A stretch of DNA of 50,133 bases from an uncultured Sphingomonas sp. (GTDB lineage Bacteria; Pseudomonadota; Alphaproteobacteria; Sphingomonadales; Sphingomonadaceae). This document shows, one piece after another, positions 17,477-25,174 of this stretch. The stretch spans positions 1-50,133 of the forward strand of contig NZ_CAJYHX010000027.1 in NCBI RefSeq assembly GCF_913774285.1. Reading direction: 5' to 3'. Positions within the stretch are counted from its first letter, which is position 1; each line of letters starts with the position of its first letter. A program made the translations under genes and the position numbers. The notes under the pieces were generated by a model, which was not told where the DNA came from, did no database searches, and worked only from the letters and a program-made list of their open reading frames with translations.

Positions 17477-18043
17477 TCAGGCCTCCAGCTCGATGTCCCA
17501 ATAGAGCCAGTCGCGCCAGGTTTCGTGGAGATGGTTGGGCGGAAAGCGGCGGCCATGTTCCTGGAGCTGCCAGCTCGTCGGCCGGATCGGTTGGATGTAG
17601 AGCGGCATGCCGGCCTGCTGGGGGGTGCGGCCGCCCTTTTTCAGGTTGCAGGGCGCGCAGGCGGTGGCGACATTTTCCCAGGTGGTGCGGCCGCCCTGGG
17701 CGCGGGGAATGACGTGGTCGAAGGTGAGATCCCGGTGCGATCCGCAATATTGGCAGGCGAACTTGTCGCGGAGGAACAGATTGAACCGGGTGAAGGCGGG
17801 AAATTGCGAAGGCTTCACATATTGTTTGAGCGCGATGACCGAAGGGAGCTTCAGCACCGCGCTGGGACTTCGCACCTCGCGTTCATAATAGGAGACGACG
17901 TCGACACGGTCGAGAAAGATCGCCTTGATCGCCGTCTGCCAGGGCCACACGCTCAGGGGATAATAGCTGAGCGGCGTGTAATCGGCGTTCAGCACGAGCG
18001 CCGGGCACCCATCCGGATGGCGGATCAGATCGGGATGGTACAT
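17477..18043 (-). CDS. HNH endonuclease family protein
   Basis: This 188-residue protein is of the type conserved as a single gene across alphaproteobacteria. The HNH core is complete: zinc-binding CxxC at C97/C100, catalytic D109-H110 in TFDHVIPRAQGG, N124, and a second CxxC at C129/C132. The N-terminal part (VLNADYTPLSYYPLSVWPWQTAIKAI) is typical of this stand-alone subgroup. Its cellular role is unknown; a housekeeping DNA function is likelier than a mobile element because no repeats flank it. GAGG about eight bases before ATG 18043 supports the start. It diverges from gluQ. Confidence 0.88.
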   Translation of the reverse strand: MYHPDLIRHPDGCPALVLNADYTPLSYYPLSVWPWQTAIKAIFLDRVDVVSYYEREVRSPSAVLKLPSVIALKQYVKPSQFPAFTRFNLFLRDKFACQYCGSHRDLTFDHVIPRAQGGRTTWENVATACAPCNLKKGGRTPQQAGMPLYIQPIRPTSWQLQEHGRRFPPNHLHETWRDWLYWDIELEA

Positions 18044-18143
18044 GCAAGAACCTCACCCTCGATTTCGGTGCCTCGCCTCTTGCGCAGAAGCGTGACGCCC
18101 GCATGACAGCATATGCCGCGACTCACGGTCAAGAGCCACATCC

Positions 18144-18986
18144 ATGAATATCCACACCCGATTTGCCCCCAGCCCCACCGGTCGACTCCATCTCGGCCAC
18201 GCCTATTCCGCGCTGCAGGCGCACGACTTCGCAAGGGAGCGCGGCGGTCGTTTCACCCTGCGCATCGAGGATATCGACGGCACGCGCTCGCGGCCTGAAC
18301 ATGTGGCAGCCATCCTCACGGATCTCGACTGGCTGGGGCTGCAATGGGACGAACCGCCGACCTTCCAGTCGCAGCGGCTGGGGCTGTACCAGGATGCGCT
18401 CGACCGGCTGCGGGCCATGGGGCTCCTCTACCCCTGTTTCTGCACCCGCGCCGATATCGCTGCGAGCCTTTCCGCGCCGCACGGGCCGGACGGCCCGCTC
18501 TATCCCGGCACCTGCCGTGGGCTGGTCGATCCGGACCAGACGCGTCCGCATAGCTGGCGAATCGACATGGCGAAGGCGGTCGCACGGACGGGGCCGCTGA
18601 CCTGGCACGATGCCCATGCCGGCATCGTCGTTGCCGATCCGCTGCGCCATGGCGACGTGATCCTCGCCCGCAAGGACGCGCCGGCCAGCTATCACCTCGC
18701 CGTGACGGTGGACGATGCCGCGCAGGGCATCAGCCATGTCGTACGCGGGGCCGATCTGTTCGCCGCCACCCATGTCCATCGCCTCCTACAGGCGCTGCTC
18801 GACCTGCCGACGCCCGAGTACCGTCACCACCCCCTGCTTGCGGGGCCGGATGGCCAGCGCCTCGCCAAGCGGCACGGCGCGCCGACGCTGGAGTCGCTGC
18901 GGCTGGCAAGCGAAGACGGCCGGGCTCTCTCCGACAAACTGCGCAAAGGGGAAGTACCGATTGGCTTCGGGCAAATCGAGGCGTAG
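18144..18986 (+). CDS. gluQ: Glutamyl-Q tRNA(Asp) synthetase
   Basis: It attaches glutamate to queuosine at the wobble position of tRNA(Asp). The protein is a 280-residue glutamyl-tRNA synthetase catalytic domain without the anticodon-binding part, as expected. It has the HIGH-like HLGHA (16-20) after RFAPSPTG and a KMSKS-like LAKRHG. A zinc site is formed by C98, C100, Y120 and C124, matching the E. coli enzyme. The ribosome binding site is weak (AAGAG). The HIG1-like gene follows nine bases downstream. Confidence 0.93.
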   Translation: MNIHTRFAPSPTGRLHLGHAYSALQAHDFARERGGRFTLRIEDIDGTRSRPEHVAAILTDLDWLGLQWDEPPTFQSQRLGLYQDALDRLRAMGLLYPCFCTRADIAASLSAPHGPDGPLYPGTCRGLVDPDQTRPHSWRIDMAKAVARTGPLTWHDAHAGIVVADPLRHGDVILARKDAPASYHLAVTVDDAAQGISHVVRGADLFAATHVHRLLQALLDLPTPEYRHHPLLAGPDGQRLAKRHGAPTLESLRLASEDGRALSDKLRKGEVPIGFGQIEA

Positions 18987-18995
18987 GGTACCGCG

Positions 18996-19223
18996 ATGTT
19001 GTTCCTCGCGATCCTGTTCCTCGCAGCGGTCCTGGCGACGCTGTTCTTCCTCATCAAGGGGCTGGTCAACATGGCCGGCACCACCACGCAGGATCTGGAA
19101 GGCGACGGCCCCAGCCAGCGCGCGTTGCGATCGAACAAGCTGATGCAGAAGCGCATCCTGTTCCAGGCGGTGGCGATCGGCGTCGCCGCGCTGATCCTGC
19201 TGATCGCCTCCGCCAAGAGCTGA
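18996..19223 (+). CDS. HIG1-like twin-transmembrane protein (75 aa)
   Basis: This small inner-membrane protein has two helices (about residues 2-24 and 53-71). The connecting loop contains RSNKLMQKRILFQ, the pattern seen in alphaproteobacterial members of the HIG1 (hypoxia-induced) domain group. Mitochondrial relatives bind respiratory complexes, chiefly cytochrome oxidase; the bacterial role is not established. It directly follows gluQ and is probably co-transcribed with it. Assignment to HIG1 rests on size, topology and that loop. Confidence 0.7.
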   Translation: MLFLAILFLAAVLATLFFLIKGLVNMAGTTTQDLEGDGPSQRALRSNKLMQKRILFQAVAIGVAALILLIASAKS

Positions 19224-19231
19224 GCTGGGGG

Positions 19232-20524
19232 TCAGCCTCCGCTGACCCGCCACACCGTGTTGCCGAGATCATCGGCGATCAGCAGCGCGCCGGTCTTGTC
19301 GAGCCCGAGGCCGACCGGGCGGCCATGCGCCTTCTCGCCATCGACGAAGCCGGTGACCACGTCGACCGCCTTGCCCGACGGCCGCCCTTCGGCGAACGGC
19401 ACATAGATCACCTTGTAGCCGTTGAGATGGCCGCGATCCCAGCTTCCATGCTCGCCGATGAACGCGCCCGAGCGCCACTGCGGCGGGAGCGCGGCGGCAT
19501 TGGCGGCGAACACCATGCCGAGCGGGGCGACATGGCTGCTCAGGCCGTAATCCGGCTTGATCGCCTTGGCGACGAGGTCCGGCCGCTGCGGCTTTACCCG
19601 CGGGTCGACGTGCTGGCCCCAATAGCTGTACGGCCAGCCATAGAAGCCGCCGTCGCGCACTGAGGTGAGGTAATCCGGCACCAGGTCCGGCCCCAGCTCG
19701 TCGCGCTCGTTGACCACGGTCCACAGCACGTTGGTCAGCGGCTCGAACTGCAGGCCGTTCGGGTTGCGCAGGCCGGTGCCGTAGAGCCGGTAGGCGCCGC
19801 TCGCGCGATCGACCTCCCAGATCGCGGCGCGACCGCGCTCGGCATCCATGCCGTTCTCGGTGATGTTGCTGTTCGATCCCACCCCGACATAGAGCTTGGT
19901 GCCGTCGGGGCTGGCGACCAGGCTCTTGGTCCAGTGATGGTCGATCGGGCCTCCCGGCAGGTCGACCAGCTTGGTGCCCGCCGCGGTGATGCTGGTTTGC
20001 CCCGTCTGATAGGGGAAGCGCAGGATCGCATCGGTGTTGGCGACGTAGAGGTCGCCGCCGACCAGCGCCACGCCGAAGGGCGAGTTGAGCCCGGTGAGGA
20101 ACTTGGTCTTGAGCTCGGGCACACCGTCGCCGTTCGCATCGCGGAGCAGGATGATGTCCATCCCCGCCTTGCCGCCGCCGTGCGCGTGTGCCTGGATCAG
20201 GTTCATCACCACGTCCTTGGGGCGGTGAATCGGCTCGGACGGGCCGTCGGTCTCGACCACCAGCACGTCGCCATTGGGCAGCGTGTAGACCGAGCGCGGC
20301 TTGGCGAGCCCGGTGGCGAAGGCCTGGACCTTCATCCCCGCCGGCACCTTGGGTTTGCCGCTGCCCCATGGGGCGGGCGGCACCACGTGCATCGGCGGCA
20401 CGAGATATTGCTGGATGTCCGGCAACTTGGGATCGCCGCCGATCTGCTGGCTGGTGTCGCCGCCCTTGCTGGCGCAGCCGGCGAGCGCGAGCGTGGCGCT
20501 CGCGGCGAGAAGCAGTGCACGCAT
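19232..20524 (-). CDS. Lipoprotein, sorbosone/glucose dehydrogenase-like beta-propeller
   Basis: This 430-residue exported lipoprotein has lipobox LAGC with lipidated C17. The remainder is a PQQ-type soluble glucose/L-sorbosone dehydrogenase propeller: FATGLAKPRSVYTLPNGDVLVVET, SPFGVALVGGDLYVANTDAILRFPY, GTGLRNPNGLQFEP, and HGSWDRGHLNGYKV near the C-terminus. A DANGDGVPE segment resembles a calcium loop. It may oxidise a sugar or aldehyde in the periplasm using PQQ, though many homologues lack proven activity. Its ATG overlaps the DUF2231 stop by one base (TGATG). Confidence 0.82.
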   Translation of the reverse strand: MRALLLAASATLALAGCASKGGDTSQQIGGDPKLPDIQQYLVPPMHVVPPAPWGSGKPKVPAGMKVQAFATGLAKPRSVYTLPNGDVLVVETDGPSEPIHRPKDVVMNLIQAHAHGGGKAGMDIILLRDANGDGVPELKTKFLTGLNSPFGVALVGGDLYVANTDAILRFPYQTGQTSITAAGTKLVDLPGGPIDHHWTKSLVASPDGTKLYVGVGSNSNITENGMDAERGRAAIWEVDRASGAYRLYGTGLRNPNGLQFEPLTNVLWTVVNERDELGPDLVPDYLTSVRDGGFYGWPYSYWGQHVDPRVKPQRPDLVAKAIKPDYGLSSHVAPLGMVFAANAAALPPQWRSGAFIGEHGSWDRGHLNGYKVIYVPFAEGRPSGKAVDVVTGFVDGEKAHGRPVGLGLDKTGALLIADDLGNTVWRVSGG

Positions 20525-20964
20525 CAGCGAACCCCTCCGAACAGGCTTTGGCGCAGCAGGATCGCGCCAAGCGCCGACGCGCCGGTAAGGATGAGCACGG
20601 TCAGCACCGACAGGATCAGCCCCGCCGGCATCGCGCCGTACGCATCGCGGCTGTGGATGAAGTTGTTGAGCAGCGCCAACACCATGGCGACGGCATAGGC
20701 GATCGCATAGGGGGTAAGCAGTCGGTTGGCGCGCACCGCCGGGCGGAGCAGATCGACAATGCCCACGATCGCGCCGAGCGCGCCCAGCACCATGCCGCCG
20801 GCGATCAGCCAGTCGGAGAAATTCTTCCAGCTGATGTCATAGGTTTGGAAATAGGCGATGTCGGTGAGCATGCCCGCGAAGAAGCAGACGAAGGGCAGGC
20901 CGAGCACGATCGGGTGCAAGGGCAAGCCATAGGATCGGGTGCGAAGCGGTACGGGATCGGGCAC
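20524..20964 (-). CDS. DUF2231 family membrane protein
   Basis: The protein is 146 residues long with four hydrophobic helices and the DUF2231 start motif GLPLHPIVLGLPFVCFFAGMLTDI, followed by DYLLRPAV-like VDLLRPAVRAN. The start is GTG at 20964 with GGGGAGAC seven bases upstream. It is translationally coupled to the sorbosone dehydrogenase-like lipoprotein gene. DUF2231 proteins often sit beside periplasmic oxidoreductases, so an electron-transfer or anchoring role is possible, but no haem-ligand pattern is certain. The function is unknown. Confidence 0.8.
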   Translation of the reverse strand: MPDPVPLRTRSYGLPLHPIVLGLPFVCFFAGMLTDIAYFQTYDISWKNFSDWLIAGGMVLGALGAIVGIVDLLRPAVRANRLLTPYAIAYAVAMVLALLNNFIHSRDAYGAMPAGLILSVLTVLILTGASALGAILLRQSLFGGVR

Positions 20965-21057
20965 GGGACGTCTCCCCAGACGAGGCAGGCCCTTCGAACG
21001 GTCGCGCTTTCAAGGGGTTCCGCCGCAATGGTCCACCAGCCCGCGTCCCCAGCGTTT

Positions 21058-21184
21058 CCTCCCCCGCCAGGGGGAGGTGGCAGGCGCAGCCTGACGGAGG
21101 GGGAGGATGCCAGAACCCCTGGGCCGGCGTGCGTCCTCCCCCTCCGACCCGCTGGCGCGGGCCACCTCCCCCTGGCGGGGGAGG
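21058..21184. repeat. Paired inverted palindromic repeat (unit family A, copy 1)
   Basis: Two related units of about 53 bases face each other (21058-21110 and 21131-21184). Each has an outer palindrome CCTCCCCCGCCAGGGGGAGG, a variable inner hairpin and a GGAGGGGGAGGA end. A second copy lies at 34383-34503. It sits in the 285-base divergent gap between the DUF2231 and cobalamin adenosyltransferase genes. I see no other feature in that gap. Confidence 0.88.
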
Positions 21185-21249
21185 ATACGGTGGGACCCTG
21201 TCCCTCCGCCCTCTGGCCACGGCTGCGCATCCGCCCTACCCTCGCCACC

Positions 21250-21816
21250 ATGGTCAAGCTCAACAAGATCTACACCCGCACCGGCGACGCCGGCACCACG
21301 GGGCTGGCGGACGGCTCGCGCGTTTCCAAGGCTTCGGCCAGGATGGAGACGATCGGCGATGTCGACGAGGCGAACAGCGCGATCGGTGTCGCGCGCACCA
21401 CGCTCGCCCCCGGCGACCCGCTCGAGGCCACGCTCGCCCGCATCCAGAACGACCTGTTCGATCTCGGCGCCGACCTCGCCACGCCGGGCGACCGCGAAGG
21501 CGCGCTGCGGATCACGCCCGAGCAGATTGCGTGGCTGGAGGCTGCGATCGACGCGTTGAACGACGAGCTGGAACCGCTCAACAGCTTCGTCCTGCCCGGC
21601 GGCACTCCGGCCGCGGCGGCGATCCACCTTGCCCGCGCGATCACCCGTCGTGCCGAACGCGCCGCGGTGGCCGCCAACGACCAGGGCGGGCTGAGCAGCA
21701 ACGCACTCGTCTATCTCAATAGACTTTCAGATTTTTTGTTCGTGGCAGCGCGCACCATGAACCAAAAGGGCGCGGCGGACGTTTTGTGGATCCCCGGGGG
21801 GCCTCGTAACCAATAG
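21250..21816 (+). CDS. Cob(I)alamin adenosyltransferase, PduO type
   Basis: It transfers the adenosyl group of ATP to cob(I)alamin, giving adenosylcobalamin. The 188-residue protein has the N-terminal ATP-binding signature IYTRTGDAGTTGL and the conserved C-terminal RRAERAAVA and NRLSDFLFVAART segments of the PduO/MMAB fold. I chose ATG 21250 (MVKLNKIYTRTG); a much longer open frame upstream runs antisense to DUF2231 and through the repeat and is not coding. No cobalamin riboswitch is apparent upstream. It precedes egtB by 64 bases. Confidence 0.94.
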   Translation: MVKLNKIYTRTGDAGTTGLADGSRVSKASARMETIGDVDEANSAIGVARTTLAPGDPLEATLARIQNDLFDLGADLATPGDREGALRITPEQIAWLEAAIDALNDELEPLNSFVLPGGTPAAAAIHLARAITRRAERAAVAANDQGGLSSNALVYLNRLSDFLFVAARTMNQKGAADVLWIPGGPRNQ

Positions 21817-21843
21817 CCGCTCCTGCGCGCATCCCACCGTATG

Positions 21844-21859
21844 GGTTGCCGCCGCAACC
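21844..21859 (+). other. Small hairpin in the egtB leader
   Basis: GGTTGC and GCAACC pair around CGCC, 21 bases before the egtB start and 27 after the adenosyltransferase stop. It could weakly separate the two genes. No T-run follows. Confidence 0.35.
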
Positions 21860-21880
21860 GGCCTGCGGTAGGAGAACAGA

Positions 21881-23152
21881 ATGCGAACGATGCCCGCCAC
21901 TGCCGCCGCCCCGGTTGCCCTGGCGGGCCGTTTCTCGGCCGTCCGCGCGCTCAGCACCGCGCTGGTGGCGCCGCTGTCCGATGCCGATGCGACGCTCCAG
22001 TCGATGGACGACGCCTCGCCTGCCAAATGGCATCTCGCCCACACCACCTGGTTTTTCGAGACCTTCGTGCTGCGCGATCATGTGCCCGGCTATCGCCTGT
22101 TCGACGAACGCTGGCCCTTCCTGTTCAACAGCTATTACGAGGCCGAGGGCCAGCGCCATGCCCGCCCCCGCCGCGGCATGCTCTCGCGGCCGACGCTGGA
22201 CGAGGTCCGCACCTATCGCGCGGCGGTGGATGCGGCGATCGTCGCCGCGATGCCGACGCTGCCGCCCGAGGCGCTGGCGCTGATCGCGCTCGGCTGCCAG
22301 CACGAGCAGCAGCACCAGGAGCTGTTGCTCACCGACATCCTCCATCATTTCTCGGTCAACCCGCTCGAGCCGGCAATATGGCCCGGTGCCGCCAAGGTGC
22401 CGGTGGCGATGCCCGGACCGATCGGCTGGATCGAAGGCCCGACAGGCCAGGCCAACGCGGGCATCGACATGCCCGAGGACCTGTCGGGCTTCGCCTTCGA
22501 CTGCGAGACCCCGCGCCACCCCACGCTGCTTCACCCGCACGCGCTGGCCGATCGCACGATTACCAATGGCGAATGGGCGGCGTTCATCGCCGATGGCGGC
22601 TATGCCGATCCGCGCCACTGGTTGTCGGACGGCTGGGCCTGGGTGCAGGCCAACCGCATCGCCGCGCCGCTCTACTGGCAGCAGGTCGACGGCGTCTGGA
22701 CGCGCTTCGGGCTCGACGGCCGCCGCCCGATCGACCCCGCCGCGCCGGTCACCCATGTCAGCTTCTTCGAGGCCGATGCCTATGCCAGCTGGGCGGGCGC
22801 GCGGCTGCCGACCGAGTTCGAATGGGAAGCCGCAGCCGCTGGCACCGACCCGCTGGGCGGCAACCAGCTCGATGCCGCAGGACCGGTCGAGCCGCGCCCC
22901 TCCACCGGCGGCCCCGCCTGGTTCGGCGACGTCTGGGAATGGACCGGCAGCGCCTATCGCCCCTATCCCGGCTTCCGCACCGCCGAGGGTGCGGTCGGCG
23001 AGTATAACGGCAAGTTCATGAGCGGGCAGTTCGTGCTGCGCGGCGGCAGCTGCGCCACCCCGCGCGGCCATGTCCGCGCCAGCTACCGCAACTTCTTTTA
23101 CCCCCACCAGCGCTGGCAGTTCACCGGCGTACGTCTGGCGAAGGACCTCTGA
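21881..23152 (+). CDS. egtB: Ergothioneine biosynthesis sulfoxide synthase EgtB
   Basis: This non-haem iron enzyme joins trimethylhistidine to a thiol donor (cysteine or gamma-glutamylcysteine) with oxygen, making the sulfoxide precursor of ergothioneine. The 423-residue protein has a DinB-like N-terminal domain with the three iron ligands: H51 in WHLAHTTWFFE, and H141 and H145 in HEQQHQE. A formylglycine-generating-enzyme-like C-terminal domain follows (RLPTEFEWEAAA, GDVWEWTGS, VLRGGSC, ASYRNFFYP). It lacks the methyltransferase domain of OvoA. AGGAG nine bases before ATG 21881 is a strong ribosome binding site. The stop overlaps egtD by one base. Confidence 0.94.
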   Translation: MRTMPATAAAPVALAGRFSAVRALSTALVAPLSDADATLQSMDDASPAKWHLAHTTWFFETFVLRDHVPGYRLFDERWPFLFNSYYEAEGQRHARPRRGMLSRPTLDEVRTYRAAVDAAIVAAMPTLPPEALALIALGCQHEQQHQELLLTDILHHFSVNPLEPAIWPGAAKVPVAMPGPIGWIEGPTGQANAGIDMPEDLSGFAFDCETPRHPTLLHPHALADRTITNGEWAAFIADGGYADPRHWLSDGWAWVQANRIAAPLYWQQVDGVWTRFGLDGRRPIDPAAPVTHVSFFEADAYASWAGARLPTEFEWEAAAAGTDPLGGNQLDAAGPVEPRPSTGGPAWFGDVWEWTGSAYRPYPGFRTAEGAVGEYNGKFMSGQFVLRGGSCATPRGHVRASYRNFFYPHQRWQFTGVRLAKDL

Positions 23153-24129
23153 TGCTCAAGCAGGAACTCGAAGACGGCCAGGCGAGCCTTGCCGACCCCC
23201 ATTTCCGCGCCGACGTGCTGACCGGCCTCGCCGCCAGCCCGCGCGCGATTCCGGCACGCTGGTTCTACGACCGCCGCGGCTCGGAACTGTTCGAGGAAAT
23301 CACCGAGCTCCCCGAATATTATCCGACCCGCACCGAGACGGCGCTGCTCGAATCGATTTCCGCCGACCTGGGCGCGCTCGCCGCGCCCAATGCGGCGGTG
23401 GTCGAGTTCGGCTCCGGCTCGTCGGTAAAGACGCCGCGGCTGCTCCGGGCGATCGAGCCCGCCGCCTATGTGCCGATCGACATTTCGGGCGAGTTCCTGC
23501 GCCACTCGGCCGCCCAGCTCTCTCAGGCATTCCCCGGCCTGCCGGTCTATCCGGTCGAGGCGGACTTCCTCCGCCCGGTGCCGCTGCCGGAGCAGGTGGC
23601 GACGCTGCCCAAGCTCGGCTTCTTCCCCGGCTCGACGATCGGCAACATGAATGCCTGGCACGCGGTCGACCTGCTGCGCGCGATGCGCGAATGGCTGGGC
23701 GAAGGCGCGCGGCTGCTGATCGGCATGGACCGGGTGAAGTCGCCCGAGATCCTCGTCCCCGCCTATGACGATGCGGCGGGCGTGACCGCGGCGTTCAACC
23801 TCAACCTGCTCGAGCGGATCAATCGCGAGCTGGACGGCACGATCCCGGTCGACGCCTTCCGCCACCGCGCGATCTGGAACGCCGACTGCGCCCGCATCGA
23901 AATGCATCTTGAGGCGCAGGGCGACGTGGACTTCACCGTCGACGGCCGTCCCTTCGCGGTGGCGGCGGGCGAGACGATCCACACCGAGAACAGCCACAAA
24001 TACGGCCCCAACGGCGCGCGCCAGCTGCTCCGTTCGGGCGGCTGGACCCCGATCGAACAATGGACCGACGAGAAGGACTGGTTCGCGCTGATCCTGTGTG
24101 AGGCCCAGCCGCTGCGCCGCGCGCCGTAA
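23152..24129 (+). CDS. egtD: L-histidine N-alpha-methyltransferase EgtD
   Basis: It trimethylates the amino group of histidine with three S-adenosylmethionines, producing hercynine, the substrate of EgtB. The 325-residue length and the DUF2260-type methyltransferase fold fit. The nucleotide-binding loop VVEFGSGSSVKTPRLLRA, the family segment FFPGSTIGNMN and RFHR-like RHRAIWN with the following RIEMHLEA are present. The C-terminal ENSHKYG region shapes the histidine pocket. The TGATG overlap with egtB indicates coupled translation. No egtA or egtC gene is in the window. Confidence 0.94.
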   Translation: MLKQELEDGQASLADPHFRADVLTGLAASPRAIPARWFYDRRGSELFEEITELPEYYPTRTETALLESISADLGALAAPNAAVVEFGSGSSVKTPRLLRAIEPAAYVPIDISGEFLRHSAAQLSQAFPGLPVYPVEADFLRPVPLPEQVATLPKLGFFPGSTIGNMNAWHAVDLLRAMREWLGEGARLLIGMDRVKSPEILVPAYDDAAGVTAAFNLNLLERINRELDGTIPVDAFRHRAIWNADCARIEMHLEAQGDVDFTVDGRPFAVAAGETIHTENSHKYGPNGARQLLRSGGWTPIEQWTDEKDWFALILCEAQPLRRAP

Positions 24130-24172
24130 CAGACCGTTGACCGGGCGTGTGCCAGGCCGCAAGGGTCTGGCC

Positions 24173-25174
24173 ATGCGCTTCTTTTCGGACAATGCCGCCG
24201 CCGTCTGCCCGCCCGTGCTCCAGGCGCTGGTCGACGCCAACACGCTCGACACCGCCTATGACGGCGATGCCTGGTCGAAACGGCTGGACGGCGCCTTCTC
24301 CGACCTGTTCGGCACCCAGGTGCGGGCGCTGTGGGTGCCGACCGGCACCGCGGCGAACTGCCTGGCACTGACCGCGCTGTGCCCGCCGCATGGCGGCATC
24401 GTCTGCCACCGCGATGCGCACATCAATTGCGACGAGGGCGGGGCGCCGGAATTCTACACCCACGGCGCCAAGCTGCTCACCGCCACCGGGCCGGGCGCGA
24501 AGCTGACGCCCGAGGCGATCCATGCGGTGATCGACCCGATCCGCAACGACGTGCACCAGGTGCAGCCGCACGCCATCTCGATCACCAACGCCACCGAATA
24601 TGGCCTGGTCTACACGCCCGACGAAGTCGCGGCGATCGGCGACCTCGCCAAGGGGCGCAAGCTGGGCTTGCATATGGACGGGGCGCGCTTCGCCAACGCC
24701 GTCGCGCATCTCGGCTGCCATCCGGGCGACGTCACCTGGCGCGCCGGTGTCGATGCGCTGAGCTTCGGCTTCGTCAAGAACGGCGGCATGAGTGCCGAGG
24801 CGCTGGTGTTCTTCCGGCCCGAACTCGCTGACGTTACGCTCTACCGCCGCAAGCGTGCGGGGCTGCTTTTCTCCAAGGGGCGCTATCTCGCCGCGCAGCT
24901 GCTGGCGATGGTGGAGAACGATGTGTGGCTGGCCAATGCCCGCGCCGCCAACGCGGGCGCGCGGCTGCTCGCCGAGGCGGCCGGCGACCGGCTGGTGCAC
25001 CCGGTGCAGGCGAACGAGGTGTTCCTGAAGGCGAACCCCGCCGAAGCCGAAGCCCTGCGCGCGCTGGGCTTCGACTTCTACGACTGGGCCGAGGGCGAGG
25101 TGCGTCTCGTCACCAGCTGGGACCAGGCCGAAAACGCGATCCAGCCGCTGGCGCAAGCGATCGCAGCGCTTTGA
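24173..25174 (+). CDS. PLP-dependent beta-eliminating lyase / threonine aldolase family enzyme
   Basis: The protein is 333 residues long with a type I aminotransferase fold of the low-specificity threonine aldolase group (Pfam Beta_elim_lyase type). The N-terminal RFFSDNAAAVCPPVL, the PTGTAANCLAL loop, the HMDGARFANA aspartate that contacts the pyridine ring, and the PLP lysine K202 in FGFVKNGG are all visible. The plain reading is cleavage of threonine to glycine and acetaldehyde. Its place 43 bases after egtD also allows a role as the missing C-S lyase (EgtE function) of ergothioneine synthesis; that is inference. The ATG at 24173 follows AAGGGTCTGGCC. Confidence 0.85.
   Translation: MRFFSDNAAAVCPPVLQALVDANTLDTAYDGDAWSKRLDGAFSDLFGTQVRALWVPTGTAANCLALTALCPPHGGIVCHRDAHINCDEGGAPEFYTHGAKLLTATGPGAKLTPEAIHAVIDPIRNDVHQVQPHAISITNATEYGLVYTPDEVAAIGDLAKGRKLGLHMDGARFANAVAHLGCHPGDVTWRAGVDALSFGFVKNGGMSAEALVFFRPELADVTLYRRKRAGLLFSKGRYLAAQLLAMVENDVWLANARAANAGARLLAEAAGDRLVHPVQANEVFLKANPAEAEALRALGFDFYDWAEGEVRLVTSWDQAENAIQPLAQAIAAL

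Noticed and set aside
15663..17504. A 613-codon open frame on the plus strand opposite the PBP gene.
   Set aside because: It is the Arg/Gly-rich shadow typical of GC-rich DNA opposite a real gene with complete GT51 and transpeptidase motifs.
20965..21249. Cobalamin riboswitch before the adenosyltransferase gene.
   Set aside because: The structured sequence there is the paired palindromic repeat also found at 34383-34503; no B12-box-like segment was recognised.
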